The notes below the pieces were generated by a model. That model searched no databases, was not told the DNA's origin, and saw only the letters and a program-made list of their open reading frames with translations. From Dactylosporangium sp040605635 (GTDB lineage: Bacteria > Actinomycetota > Actinomycetes > Mycobacteriales > Micromonosporaceae): a stretch of 64,000 nucleotides of DNA. The DNA is taken from contig NZ_JBEXDG010000019.1 in NCBI RefSeq assembly GCF_040605635.1, forward strand, positions 100,257 through 164,256, written 5' to 3'. The translations under genes were made by a program, and so were the position numbers. The number at the start of each line of letters is the position of its first letter. The first letter of the stretch is position 1. This document shows positions 16,078 through 24,920 of this stretch, in pieces.

Positions 16078-19062
16078 TCAGCCTGAAGGTGCCGGACTGA
16101 CCGTCACCGTCGCCGACGGATTGGCGTTCGCCGACGGGCTCGGCCCGGCGCTCGGTGAGGTGCTTGCGGCCGGTGTCGCCGCCTTCACCGCCGCCTCATA
16201 GCGCCCGAGCGAGTCCTGCAGGGCCTTGAGCGCCCGGCCGTACGCCTCGAAGTCCCCTGCGACCTGCGCCGCCTTCAGGTCCGCGATCGCCTTGTTCATG
16301 TCGGCGATCGCCGCCTGCACCGCCGGCGAGCCGGGCTGGCCGCCGGTGTTCGGGACGGTCGGCTCGGCGTTGTCGCCGGTGCTCGGCACGGGCGCCTGGC
16401 CGGTCGCCTGTTTCACCAGCTCGCCCAGCCCGTCGGCGAGGTTGTTGGCGTAGGCCTTGTAGTTCGGCCCGTAGGCGACCAGGACCTTCTGCAGCGTCGG
16501 GAACGTCTTGTCGCTCTTCGTCCGCAGATAGATCGGCTCCACGTACAACATGCCCTCGGCGACCGGCAGCGTGAGCAGGTTGCCGTAGATGACCTCGGAG
16601 TTGTTGGAGCTGAACTGGGTCAGCTCGCGTCTCGCGTCGGCGATACCGGTCATCGTGCTGTGCATCTGCGCCGGGCCCTGGATCGCCGTGTCCGGCGGCA
16701 GTTCCAGGATCTCGAACACCGGTTTGCCGTTGACGTACGACGCGGACATCAGCGCGGCCAGGTTGCCGCGGCTGCGGGGCGCGAGCGCCGTGGTGAGCTG
16801 GAACCGGGATTTGTCCTGGTAGGGCAGCTTGGCCACGATGTAGTACGGCGGCTGGTCGGCGGTCGGGTTCGCCGGGTTCTTCGGCACCTCCCAGAAGTCC
16901 TGGCCGGAGAAGAACCCGTTCGGCGTGGTGACGTGGAAGCGGCTGAGCAGGTCCCGCTGGACCTTGAACTGGTCCTCCGGGTAGCGCAGGTGGTCCATGA
17001 GCTGCGCCGAGATCGCCGAGCGCGGCTTGACCAGCTTGTTGCCGAACGCCTTGTTCCACGCCTTCAGGATCGGGTCGCTCTCGTCGAACGCGTAGAGGTT
17101 GACCTCACCGCTGTACGCGTCGACGGTCGCCTTCACCGAGTTGCGCAGGTAGGACACGTCCTGGCGCGGCTCGGGGAACATCCGGCCGCTGGTGGAGGAG
17201 TCCTGGATCGCGGTGTTCCAGTCGATGCGCTGCGCGTACGGGTACGTCGCCGACGTCGTGTACCCGTCGATGATCCACTGGATCCTGCCGTCGACGACCG
17301 CCGGGTACGGGTCGTTGTCCAGCGTCAGGAACGGCGCGATCTTGCGGACCCGGTCCTCGGGGTTCCGCACGTACAGCACCTTCGAGTTCTCGTTGAACAC
17401 ACCCGAGAGCAGGAAGTTCGTCTCGCGCATCTGGGCGGCGTAGAGCAGGCGGCGCCAGTACGAGCCGACCGGGACGCCGCCGGCGCCCTCGTAGCTGGAG
17501 TACTGGTCGCCGGCCTCGACGGTCGGCCGGTCGAACTCGGCGTTGCTGGCGCCGGACGCCTTGCCGGTGATCGCGTAGACGTCGCCCATCTGCTCGCCGT
17601 AGTAGATCCGCGGCTCCTTCACCGGGATCAGGTCCTGCTGCGACGCGCACTGCTGGCCCTGCTCACCGACCGGCTTGGCCTGGTTGGTGAGGAAGCCCGA
17701 CACGTAGAACGGCTGCCCGTTGCAGACGACCTGGTTGGCCGGCGCGGCGACGAACCCGTAGCCGTGCGTGTAGACCGAGTGCCGGTTCTGCCAGTTGTTC
17801 TGCTGCAGCTGCGAGTAGTTGATCTCACGGACGCCGACGACGTAGTCCTGGGTCTTGCCGCCGATGGTGTACCGGTCGATGTCCAGCTTCGGGTTGAACT
17901 CGTAGAAGCCGCGGACCTGCTGCTGCTGCGTGTAGGTCTCGCCGACGACGGTCGGGTCGAGCAGGCGGATGTTGCCGACCGTCTCGTCGTAGGACGGCAG
18001 GTTCGTCGGTGGCTCCTGGTTGCGCGATGCATAGGGCTTGACCTCGACGGTGTTCAGTCCGTAGGCCAGCCTCGTCGCGTCGATGCTGCGCTGGAAGTAC
18101 TGCGCCTCCTTCTGCAGCTGGCTCGGCTTCACCGTGAACGACTGCACCGCCGCCGGGTAGATCCCGCCGACCGCGACCGCGGACAGGGCCAGCAGGCCGA
18201 GGGCGAGCCCGGGCCAGATGAGGTTGCGCATGAAGGCGTTGGAGAACACCAGGATCGCGATCGCGACGACGATCGAGATCCAGGCGAGGATCTCCTTCGC
18301 CGGCAGCAGCGCGTTGATGTTGGTGTAGCCGGCGCCGTACAGCTCCTGGGTGGGGAACTTGTCGAGCAGCAGGCCGCGCCGGTCCAGGTAGTACGCGGCG
18401 GCCTTGAGCAGCACGAACGTGGCGACCAGCGTGGTCAGGTGGGCGCGTGCCGCGGTCGTCATGCGCTCGCCGGCGCCCTGCAGCCGCACGCCGCCGAAGA
18501 GGTAGTGCAGGGCCAGGGCGCCCAGCAGCGAGAAGACCACCGCGGTGAAGGCGACGCCCAGCACGTACCGCCAGAACGGATACTCGAACACGTAGAAGCT
18601 CAGGTCGACGCCGAACTCGGCGTCCTTCTGCCCGAACGGCGTGCTGTTGGTGAACAGCAGCCACTCCTGCCAGTGCCCCTGTGCCGACAGGCCGGAGAAC
18701 AGGCCGATCAGCCCGGCGACCGCGACGACCCAGATCGTCATGTGCGGCAGCAGGAAGAGCCGGTAGCGGTCGAGCGCGTGCTGCTCGGCGGAGTGCGGCC
18801 GCAGCAGCGGCCTGGTCCGGTAGGCCAGGTAGAGGTTGCCGGCGATGATGAGCCCGACCGCCGCCCCGAAGATCAGGAACATCCACAGGCGGGTCGTGAG
18901 CACCGTCGAGAAGACCCCGGTGTATTTGACCTCGGAGAACCACAGATAGTCGGTCCAGGCCCCGACGACCCGGTCGAAGAGGGTGAAGAGCAGGAAGACG
19001 ACCGCCAGCACGACGATCGTGACCCGACCACGTCGGCTCACCCTGGTCATGGGATTACGCAT
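16078..19062 (-). CDS. UPF0182-family large membrane protein
   Basis: A 994-residue protein of the actinobacterial UPF0182 family (like mycobacterial Rv3193c and Rv0064). The first 330 residues hold about seven membrane spans, starting with VTIVVLAVVFLLFTLFDRVV. The remaining 650 residues form a large extracytoplasmic part with motifs such as RDVSYLRNSVKATVDAYSGEV. The last 70 residues are Pro/Ala/Ser rich. Function is unknown. The ATG at 19062 (MRNPMTRVSRR) begins the homologous part. An upstream GTG at 19122 would overlap the PDZ protease stop but lacks a ribosome site. It follows the Lon-like protease gene on the same strand, and the same pairing in mycobacteria suggests a linked envelope role. 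Confidence 0.9.
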   Translation of the reverse strand: MRNPMTRVSRRGRVTIVVLAVVFLLFTLFDRVVGAWTDYLWFSEVKYTGVFSTVLTTRLWMFLIFGAAVGLIIAGNLYLAYRTRPLLRPHSAEQHALDRYRLFLLPHMTIWVVAVAGLIGLFSGLSAQGHWQEWLLFTNSTPFGQKDAEFGVDLSFYVFEYPFWRYVLGVAFTAVVFSLLGALALHYLFGGVRLQGAGERMTTAARAHLTTLVATFVLLKAAAYYLDRRGLLLDKFPTQELYGAGYTNINALLPAKEILAWISIVVAIAILVFSNAFMRNLIWPGLALGLLALSAVAVGGIYPAAVQSFTVKPSQLQKEAQYFQRSIDATRLAYGLNTVEVKPYASRNQEPPTNLPSYDETVGNIRLLDPTVVGETYTQQQQVRGFYEFNPKLDIDRYTIGGKTQDYVVGVREINYSQLQQNNWQNRHSVYTHGYGFVAAPANQVVCNGQPFYVSGFLTNQAKPVGEQGQQCASQQDLIPVKEPRIYYGEQMGDVYAITGKASGASNAEFDRPTVEAGDQYSSYEGAGGVPVGSYWRRLLYAAQMRETNFLLSGVFNENSKVLYVRNPEDRVRKIAPFLTLDNDPYPAVVDGRIQWIIDGYTTSATYPYAQRIDWNTAIQDSSTSGRMFPEPRQDVSYLRNSVKATVDAYSGEVNLYAFDESDPILKAWNKAFGNKLVKPRSAISAQLMDHLRYPEDQFKVQRDLLSRFHVTTPNGFFSGQDFWEVPKNPANPTADQPPYYIVAKLPYQDKSRFQLTTALAPRSRGNLAALMSASYVNGKPVFEILELPPDTAIQGPAQMHSTMTGIADARRELTQFSSNNSEVIYGNLLTLPVAEGMLYVEPIYLRTKSDKTFPTLQKVLVAYGPNYKAYANNLADGLGELVKQATGQAPVPSTGDNAEPTVPNTGGQPGSPAVQAAIADMNKAIADLKAAQVAGDFEAYGRALKALQDSLGRYEAAVKAATPAASTSPSAGPSPSANANPSATVTVSPAPSG

Positions 19063-19111
19063 TACCACGGTCGGCTCCGCCCGTTCGCGTATGGAAACCC
19101 GTTCAGCGTAG

Positions 19112-20137
19112 TCATGGACCACACACGGCTGGTGTCTGACCGGCCCGCAACTGCTCCAGCGCGGTGAGCGCCTGGTCGGCGGTGCTGACCTTGATCAATG
19201 GCAGGCCCGGCTGGGCATTGGCGACGGCCTCCGCGCAGTTGGCCGCCGGGGTGAGGAAGAACTTCGCCTTCGCCGCCTTCGCCGCGACCAGCTTCTGCGG
19301 GATGCCGCCGATCGGCCCGACATTGCCCTCGTCGTCGATGGTGCCCGTCCCGGCGATGATGATCCCGCCGGTCAGGTCCTCTTCCTTGATGGTGTCGATG
19401 ATGCCGAGCGTGAACATCAGCCCGGCCGACGGCCCGCCGATGCGGTCCAGCTGGATCGACAGCTTGAAGGGGTGCGGCTGGGACGACTTGACCGTGATCC
19501 CGAGCCGCGGCGTGCCGTCGTCGGCGGCCTTCGTCGCCACGGTCGCCGTGCGCTTGTCCGCGCCGCGGGTGTATTCGACCTGCCGCGGCGTGCCGGCGGG
19601 CTCGGCCCGGACCAGCTCGGTGAGCTTCGCCAGCGACGTCACCGGCTTGCCGTCGATGCTGTTGATCACGTCGCCCGCCTGGAGCTGGCCCTCGGCCGGG
19701 AAGCCGGCGGACACCTCGTCGATCGCCACCAGGACGGGATAGCCGAGCTTGCGCAGCGCGACCGTCTCCGCCGAGGACTGCGACGCCTGGAAGTCCTTCT
19801 TGTTCTCTTCCTCGACCTGCTGCTCTGTGCGGTTGGGCGGGTAGATCAGCTCACGCGGCACCACCGCGCGGTCCTTCTGCCACCAGCCGATCATCGCCTC
19901 GAGCAACGTCATCTGCGGCTGCACCGACACCGTGGTCATCCGCAGCTGCCCCGCCGACTTCGTGACCGGCGCGCCGTCGACATTGATGATCGGCTTGCCG
20001 TCGTCGCCGGCGCCGAGCGTGTTGTAGGTCGGTCCGGGCCCCATTTCGACGTAGGGCACCTGCAACACGGTCGTCTGCCAGGACAGCAACAGCAGCAGCA
20101 ACGCGCCGACCAACACGGTCACGCCACGACGTCTCAT
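19112..20137 (-). CDS. PDZ-domain Lon-like (S16) membrane-anchored protease
   Basis: The 341-residue product has one N-terminal membrane anchor (VLVGALLLLLLSWQTTVL). A PDZ domain follows (about 140-205, SAGFPAEGQLQAGDVINSIDG), then a Lon-type protease domain with catalytic serine in GGPSAGLMFTLG and the partner lysine in GGIPQKLVAAKAA. This is the YlbL family, predicted to face outward and cut membrane or secreted proteins. No AAA ATPase domain is present, as usual for this group. Its homologue precedes the UPF0182 gene in mycobacteria (Rv3194c). The ATG at 20137 is 56 bases from the divergent metallopeptidase gene. Confidence 0.93.
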   Translation of the reverse strand: MRRRGVTVLVGALLLLLLSWQTTVLQVPYVEMGPGPTYNTLGAGDDGKPIINVDGAPVTKSAGQLRMTTVSVQPQMTLLEAMIGWWQKDRAVVPRELIYPPNRTEQQVEEENKKDFQASQSSAETVALRKLGYPVLVAIDEVSAGFPAEGQLQAGDVINSIDGKPVTSLAKLTELVRAEPAGTPRQVEYTRGADKRTATVATKAADDGTPRLGITVKSSQPHPFKLSIQLDRIGGPSAGLMFTLGIIDTIKEEDLTGGIIIAGTGTIDDEGNVGPIGGIPQKLVAAKAAKAKFFLTPAANCAEAVANAQPGLPLIKVSTADQALTALEQLRAGQTPAVCGP

Positions 20138-20181
20138 GGCGGCGAGCCTAGCGCTCTCAGTTTTCGTACATCGGAAGCGAG

Positions 20182-20187
20182 TACCTT
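20182..20187 (+). promoter_or_regulatory. -10 element of the DUF2342 gene, leaderless
   Basis: TACCTT ends six bases before the ATG at 20194. The 56-bp divergent gap leaves no room for a long leader. Confidence 0.45.
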
Positions 20188-20193
20188 TGGGAC

Positions 20194-21618
20194 ATGCCCG
20201 CAGACATCCCGTTCGGCTTCGGACCGCCCGGCGGAGAGGTGCCGGATCCCAACGATCCGCGCCAGATGCAGCAGTTCCTCAGCCAGCTGCAGCAACTGTT
20301 CGCCACGCCCGGAGGCGGCCCGGTCAACTGGGATCTGGCACGTCAGCTCGCCCAGGCCCACCTCACCGGCGGTGGTCCCGCCGGTGGCCTCGCCCAGTTC
20401 CCCGTCGGCTTCGCGATGCCCGGCGTCGCGGTTACGCCGGCAGCGAACACCGGCGACCCCGACGCGGCGAAGCCGGTCGGTGACCCGTCGGTCACCCCCG
20501 CCGAGCGGGCCGGGGTCATCGAGGCGCTGCGCCTGGCCGACCTGTGGCTCGACCCGGAGTCCGCCCTGCCGTCCGGCGTGCGGTCGACCACCGCGTGGAG
20601 CCGGGGCGAGTGGCTCAACATCACCCTGCCCGTCTGGCAGAAGCTGTGCGACCCGGTCGCCGCCCGCATGGTGTCGGCGATGACGGAGCTCGTGCCGGAG
20701 GAGATGCGCGCCCAGATGGGGCCCATGACCTCGATGGTCGCCTCCCTCGGCGGTGCCCTGCTCGGCGGCCAGCTGGGCACGGCGCTGGGCTCGCTCGCCG
20801 CCGAGGTCCTCTCCGCCGGCGACATCGGCCTGCCGCTGGGCCCGGCCGGCACCGCCGCGCTCATCCCGGCCAACATCGCCGAATACGGTCGCGGCCTGGA
20901 GATCCCCGACGACCAGGTCCGCCTGTATGTGGCGCTGCGCGAGGCGGCCCACCAGCGGCTCTTCGGCCACGTCCCGTGGCTGCGCAGCCACGTCTTCGCG
21001 GCCGTCGAGGCCTACGCGGCCGGCATCCATGTCGACCGCGAGGCGATCGAGGAGGCGATGAGCCGCATCGACCCCGCGACGCTCGGCAGCGACCCGCAGG
21101 AGCTCGTCCTGGAGGGCATCTTCACCCCCGAGGACACGCCGCAGCAGCGCGCCGCCCTCGCCCGGCTGGAGACCGCGCTCGCCCTCATCGAGGGCTGGGT
21201 CTGCCACGTCGTCGACCGCGCCGCCGGCGACCGCCTCCCCGACGTGGTCCGCCTGTCCGAGGCGTTCCGCCGCCGCCGCGCAGCGGGTGGGCCGGCCGAG
21301 CAGACGTTCGCCGCCCTGGTGGGCCTCGAGCTGCGCCCCCGCCGCCTCCGCGAGGCCACGGCCCTGTGGGCGGCCCTGCTCGAGCACCGCGGCGTCGCGG
21401 GCCGGGACGCGCTGTGGGACCACCCGGACCTGCTGCCGGAGGAGGAGGCGTTCGCGGACCCGGAGCTGTTCGCCCGGACCGAGCTCGACCTGAGCGACCT
21501 CGGCTTCAGCGACACCGACCTCGGTCTCGGCGACAAGACCGCCGGCGACCCGCCGCAGAAGGACGACACGCCGGAGCAGGGCGACGAGCCCGGGGAGGGC
21601 GGCTCCCCGAAGGCGTGA
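20194..21618 (+). CDS. Zinc-dependent metallopeptidase, DUF2342 family
   Basis: A 474-residue protein with an N-terminal Gly/Pro-rich part and a mostly helical core. Family features seen are LNITLPVWQKLCDPVA, a Gly-rich hydrophobic stretch (LGGALLGGQLGTALGSLA) and the putative metal site REAAHQRLFGHVPWL. In mycobacteria the homologue is Rv3195, long labelled as F420-associated without proof. The C-terminal 50 residues are acidic and likely disordered. The gene is divergent from the Lon-like protease and convergent with the DUF2064-like gene. What it cleaves, if anything, is unknown. Confidence 0.85.
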   Translation: MPADIPFGFGPPGGEVPDPNDPRQMQQFLSQLQQLFATPGGGPVNWDLARQLAQAHLTGGGPAGGLAQFPVGFAMPGVAVTPAANTGDPDAAKPVGDPSVTPAERAGVIEALRLADLWLDPESALPSGVRSTTAWSRGEWLNITLPVWQKLCDPVAARMVSAMTELVPEEMRAQMGPMTSMVASLGGALLGGQLGTALGSLAAEVLSAGDIGLPLGPAGTAALIPANIAEYGRGLEIPDDQVRLYVALREAAHQRLFGHVPWLRSHVFAAVEAYAAGIHVDREAIEEAMSRIDPATLGSDPQELVLEGIFTPEDTPQQRAALARLETALALIEGWVCHVVDRAAGDRLPDVVRLSEAFRRRRAAGGPAEQTFAALVGLELRPRRLREATALWAALLEHRGVAGRDALWDHPDLLPEEEAFADPELFARTELDLSDLGFSDTDLGLGDKTAGDPPQKDDTPEQGDEPGEGGSPKA

Positions 21619-21822
21619 CGACCGCAGACCCGGCCCGGCGCGCCCTCCTGGCCCGCCGGGCGGTGTCCTGCCCGGTGCCGGCATCCTCCAGACCCGTTGG
21701 TCCGGCTGCGGCGGGGCGACTGTGCCGAGCCGCCGCAGATCACTGTTCCGCGGCGTCCCGGCGCCCGCCCGCGACGCAGTGCCCCGGCCGCGCTCGGCCG
21801 CGACGCAGTGCCCGGCTTCGGT

Positions 21823-22425
21823 TCAGGAGAGCAGGGAGCGGGTGGCGTCCCAGCCGTCCAGGGCCATGTCCAGGTGGCGGAGGTCCTCGGGGCCGCGGAG
21901 GCGGTGCCAGCCGGGCGCGGCGGCCACCATCGCCGGGGACGGCGCCGGGCGGCGGGCGGTGACCACGTCGGCGGTCTCGGGGTCGAGGTCGGGCAGCCAG
22001 GACGGCGCCGGCAGGCGGGTCGCCACGCCCAGGAGGCCGCCGCCCGCGGCGGGGGCGACCGCGACCACCCTGGTGGACAGGGGGCGGATCATCTTGCCGA
22101 TCAGCATGGCCGGGAGGTCGGGTGCGTCGGCCATGAGGACGACGGCGCGGTCGTGCCCGTCGGCGGCGGCCGCCGCGAGGGCGGCGCTGATCGAGAGGGA
22201 CGGCAGCTCGTATCGCGGCATGCCCGGCCACGCGATCTTCGAGGCCAGGGGCAGGTCGGCGGGCAGGGCGGCGATGGCCGGCTGGATGAGCGGCAGCGGG
22301 GCGACCAGGTCGACGACGTCCTCGGCGAGCGCGGCACGCCACGAGGCAGGGTCGACCCCTGGCGGCGACCACGGCGTCGGCACGAGCAGCACGATCACCG
22401 CAGCCGAAACCGCCGGGTCAGTCAT
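21823..22425 (-). CDS. Hypothetical protein, DUF2064/MobA-like fold suspected
   Basis: The 200-residue product contains RAVVLMADAPDLPAMLIGKM followed by VVAVAPAAGGGLLGVATRLP. This recalls the nucleotidyl- or glycosyltransferase-like DUF2064 pattern (D-x-P-D-L-P, then GPAxDGG). The key acidic residue after GP is absent, so activity is doubtful. The ATG overlaps the stop of the YgjP-like gene (ATGA), so the two are translationally coupled. In mycobacteria Rv3196 holds the equivalent place. The 200-bp gap downstream contains a 16-bp direct repeat (GCGACGCAGTGCCC) and no gene. Confidence 0.7.
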   Translation of the reverse strand: MTDPAVSAAVIVLLVPTPWSPPGVDPASWRAALAEDVVDLVAPLPLIQPAIAALPADLPLASKIAWPGMPRYELPSLSISAALAAAAADGHDRAVVLMADAPDLPAMLIGKMIRPLSTRVVAVAPAAGGGLLGVATRLPAPSWLPDLDPETADVVTARRPAPSPAMVAAAPGWHRLRGPEDLRHLDMALDGWDATRSLLS

Positions 22426-22946
22426 TCAGTGATCCCGAGACCTGCAGCCGCTGACACCCCCTCAAGATACCCCCGCGCCCGCTCCGACTTCGGGTAGCGC
22501 CCGACGAGCGCCCAGAAGGCGGCGCTGTGGCTGGCGATGACCAGATGCGACAGCTCGTGCAACAGGACGTAGTCGATCACCCAGTCCGGCATCTCCTGCA
22601 CCCTGTGCGAGATCCGGATGGTACCGTCTGCCGGCGTGCACGACCCCCAGCGCCCGTTCTGGTTCTGCACCCAGCGCACGCTGGTCGGACGGGCGGCGTT
22701 GGGGTGATCGGGCAGGTAGCGGGCGGCGAGCCGCTGCGCGCGTGCCGTCAGCTCGCTGTCGGTGCGCCGGGCCCGCTGCTCGCGGATGGCCAGGCGCTCC
22801 AGCATGCGATCGACCCACTCGCGCTCCTCCGCCCGGGAGAACTGCGCGGGGATCAGCACGACGACCCGCTCACCATCACGGTAGGCAGACACCGTGCGTC
22901 GGCGGCGCTTGCTGCGCCGCACCTCGATGACCGGCTTACGTGTCAT
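22422..22946 (-). CDS. YgjP-like (M48/DUF45) metallopeptidase
   Basis: The 174-residue protein has the DUF45 layout: a very basic start (RRSKRRRRT), VRWVQNQNGRWGSC in the middle, then DWVIDYVLLHELSHL with zinc motif HELSH (130-134) and the third ligand region SAAFWALVGRYP. Members are predicted metal-dependent hydrolases; E. coli YgjP has been linked to UTP hydrolysis. The start is the ATG at 22946 with a strong GAGGGGG site; a longer frame to 23042 lacks homology. It is the first gene of a two-gene operon with the downstream DUF2064-like gene. Confidence 0.88.
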   Translation of the reverse strand: MTRKPVIEVRRSKRRRRTVSAYRDGERVVVLIPAQFSRAEEREWVDRMLERLAIREQRARRTDSELTARAQRLAARYLPDHPNAARPTSVRWVQNQNGRWGSCTPADGTIRISHRVQEMPDWVIDYVLLHELSHLVIASHSAAFWALVGRYPKSERARGYLEGVSAAAGLGITE

Positions 22947-23131
22947 GCCGGCCCCCTCAGGGTACCGCTCACGGAGGAACGCTAGCCGGAAACGGCCATC
23001 TCTCCGCAAGGGCCAATCTCGCGGAGCACGCCCGTATGTCACCCATTCGTGGCGCCTCGCCGGAAAGATTCCGCCGGTCGTCGGAGCGATGAGGCCGCCA
23101 ACAGGCCCTCAAAGGCCACCCGAAGGCATTT

Positions 23132-23174
23132 CATCCACAGCAACCCACACCGTTGCCCACACAGTTATCCCCAG
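23132..23174. promoter_or_regulatory. Degenerate DnaA-box-like cluster
   Basis: TCATCCACA (23132-23140), TTGCCCACA (23154-23162) and TTATCCCCA (23166-23174) are each within one or two changes of TTGTCCACA. They lie in the divergent region between the YgjP-like and DUF5679 genes. Confidence 0.4.
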
Positions 23175-23205
23175 GCTGTGCATAGTGTGTAGCGTGCGGT
23201 TAGAG

Positions 23206-23217
23206 GAAGATCTTCCG
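23206..23217. promoter_or_regulatory. 12-bp palindrome GGAAGATCTTCC
   Basis: A perfect palindrome 120 bases before the DUF5679 start and about 15 bases after a possible -10 (TAGCGT, 23191-23196). Could be an operator; nothing identifies its protein. The remainder of 22947-23338 shows no gene. Confidence 0.35.
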
Positions 23218-23338
23218 ATTACGCTCGGCGTGTCCCGTCTTACCGCACTTTCCCCGAGTGTCCGACAAGGCACACTCACCACGTCGACCTAGCTGGTCAG
23301 CACCGGTGCGTGCACCGGACCGAGATGAGGAGGGCATC

Positions 23339-23491
23339 GTGGCCGAGACGTACAACGGCTACTGCGTCAAGTGCAAGGAGAAGCGGGACTTCGAGGGCGA
23401 GATCGCGATCTCGAAGACGGGCATGAAGATGGCCAAGGGCGCCTGCCCGGTCTGCGGCACGACGGTCAACCGGATCCTCGGCAAGGCCTGA
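23339..23491 (+). CDS. DUF5679 zinc-ribbon protein, 50 aa
   Basis: A very small protein starting at GTG (23339) with AGGAGGG seven bases upstream. It reads AETYNGYCVKCKEKRDF, a short basic middle and GACPVCGTTVNRILGKA. The two Cys pairs (CVKC and CPVC) are spaced as in a zinc ribbon. The family is found across actinobacteria at this locus and is uncharacterised; nucleic-acid or protein binding is possible. An in-frame extension to 23258 lacks conservation and has no ribosome site. Confidence 0.85.
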   Translation: MAETYNGYCVKCKEKRDFEGEIAISKTGMKMAKGACPVCGTTVNRILGKA

Positions 23492-23648
23492 CTCCACCCG
23501 TAGCCAGGCACGCAGCCAGGCACGGCCGCCGACGGCGGGCCGTACACATCGGCTCCTCGCCGCCCCCCGCCCGGTGGGTGAGCCCCGAGATCGTCGCGCT
23601 CGCGCAGCACAGTTGGCCCGCGCGGTATGAAGCGTTTGCGCCTTTCGC

Positions 23649-23711
23649 TGTGGACAACTCGGCGGCCGGCTGTGGACAAGTCCGGCCGGCGGTGGATATC
23701 CCTGTGGACAA
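23649..23711 (+). promoter_or_regulatory. Three perfect DnaA boxes
   Basis: TGTGGACAA occurs at 23649-23657, 23671-23679 and 23703-23711, all in the same orientation. Its complement TTGTCCACA is the consensus DnaA box of high-GC actinobacteria. A near-match GTGGATATC lies between the second and third. The gap (23492-23753) otherwise holds no gene. Confidence 0.65.
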
Positions 23712-23753
23712 CCACCCCGGCCGGAGTCCGCGCCGGTGGCAGTCTCGCCGGTC

Positions 23754-24911
23754 ATGCGACCGACACTCCTGCCGAACCTGCGCCGCCTGTGGCGGGACGC
23801 GTCCACCGTCCAGCTCGGCACCGACCCCGCCGGCGCCGTGGTGCTGCACCTGCGCCGGCCGGAGCTGGCCAGGGTGCTCGACCTGCTCGACGGCGCGCAC
23901 ACCGAGCCCGCCGTGCTGGCGGCCGGCGAGGCGCTGGGGCTGGCGGCCGCCGACGTCGGCGGCCTGGTGGACCTGCTGCGGGACGAAGGGCTGGTCGTCG
24001 GCGCGCACGCCCTGGTCCCGGCCGGCCTGCCCGAGCGGGCACACCGCCGCCTCAGCATCGAGGCCGCGGCGATCGCCCTCCAGATGCGCAAGGACCGGCA
24101 CGAACAGCCGCACAACGACCGGCACGGAGCAACAAGCAGGGACCGGCACGAACAGCCGCGCAAGGACCGGCACGAAGCCACGCGCGAGGACCGGGGCAGG
24201 GAAGAGCCCGCAGACGTCCTTCGCCGCCGGTACACCTCCCGCGTCGTCGTCGCCGGGGACGGCCCGTTGCTGGCTCCGCTGGCGGCGCTGCTCGCGGCGA
24301 GCGGGGTCGGGCACGTCGACCTGGTCGTCGACGGGGTCACCGGCGCCGGGGACGTGCTGGTCGGCGGTCTGCTCGCCGACGACGTGGGAGTTTCACGGGC
24401 GGTCGCGACCGGCAACGCCGTCGCCAGGTGCGCGCCCGGGGCGGACCTCTCGGCGGCCAGGACGGGCCACGTCGATCTCGTGGTGCGCGTCGGTGACCGC
24501 CACCCGCCCGCGCTCGCCAGGAGGGGCCTGCGGCTCGGTGGCCTGGCGCGGCTGGAGCTGACGGTCCGGCTCGGCACCGTGCTGATCGGTCCGCTGGTAC
24601 GCCCGGCGAGCTCCCCCTGCGGAGCGTGCCTGGACCTGCACCGGCGCGACCGGGACCCGATCTGGCCGGTCCTCGCGGCGCAGCTGGCCACGGCCCCGCC
24701 CGGCGACGGCGAGCCCTGCGCGTCCGCGACGGCCCTGGCGGGGGTGGCGTTCGCCGCCGACGAGGTGCTCGCGTTCCTCGACGGGACGGCCGCGCGGACG
24801 GAAGCGGCGATCGTCGAGATCCCTCGCGCCGGTGAGCTGAGACGCCGGGTTTGGGTGGCGCATCCCCGCTGTGACTGCCGTCGCCGTCGTCGCGCAGCGC
24901 AGAACGGGTAA
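23754..24911 (+). CDS. ThiF-like / cyclodehydratase-like protein
   Basis: The 385-residue product resembles actinobacterial proteins annotated as ThiF family or TOMM leader-peptide-binding. An N-terminal winged-helix-like part of about 110 residues is followed by a charged insert, then a Rossmann-like part beginning SRVVVAGDGPLLAPLAALLA. The end has SSPCGACLDLHRRDRDPIWP and HPRCDC, cysteines that could bind zinc. The insert (about 115-150) is built from repeated DRHE(Q/A) units. No azoline-forming partner (YcaO, dehydrogenase) or precursor peptide is nearby; the gene instead travels with DUF5679 and the ABC1 kinase gene. It ends nine bases before the kinase start, suggesting an operon. Confidence 0.7.
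   Translation: MRPTLLPNLRRLWRDASTVQLGTDPAGAVVLHLRRPELARVLDLLDGAHTEPAVLAAGEALGLAAADVGGLVDLLRDEGLVVGAHALVPAGLPERAHRRLSIEAAAIALQMRKDRHEQPHNDRHGATSRDRHEQPRKDRHEATREDRGREEPADVLRRRYTSRVVVAGDGPLLAPLAALLAASGVGHVDLVVDGVTGAGDVLVGGLLADDVGVSRAVATGNAVARCAPGADLSAARTGHVDLVVRVGDRHPPALARRGLRLGGLARLELTVRLGTVLIGPLVRPASSPCGACLDLHRRDRDPIWPVLAAQLATAPPGDGEPCASATALAGVAFAADEVLAFLDGTAARTEAAIVEIPRAGELRRRVWVAHPRCDCRRRRRAAQNG
24091..24200 (+). repeat. DRHE-coding tandem repeat inside the ThiF-like gene
   Basis: The core GGACCGGCACGAACAGCCGC occurs near 24093 and 24140, with shorter GACCGGCACG copies between and after. It encodes DRHEQP, DRHGAT, DRHEQP and DRHEAT, a hydrophilic linker expanded by tandem duplication. Confidence 0.8.
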
Positions 24912-24920
24912 GAATGACGT

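Noticed and set aside
23649..23711. Chromosomal replication origin
   Set aside because: DnaA boxes are present, but dnaA, dnaN, parAB and an AT-rich unwinding region are missing.
23754..24911. TOMM/thiopeptide biosynthetic cluster
   Set aside because: Only the ThiF-like protein is present; no YcaO, dehydrogenase, precursor peptide or transporter nearby.
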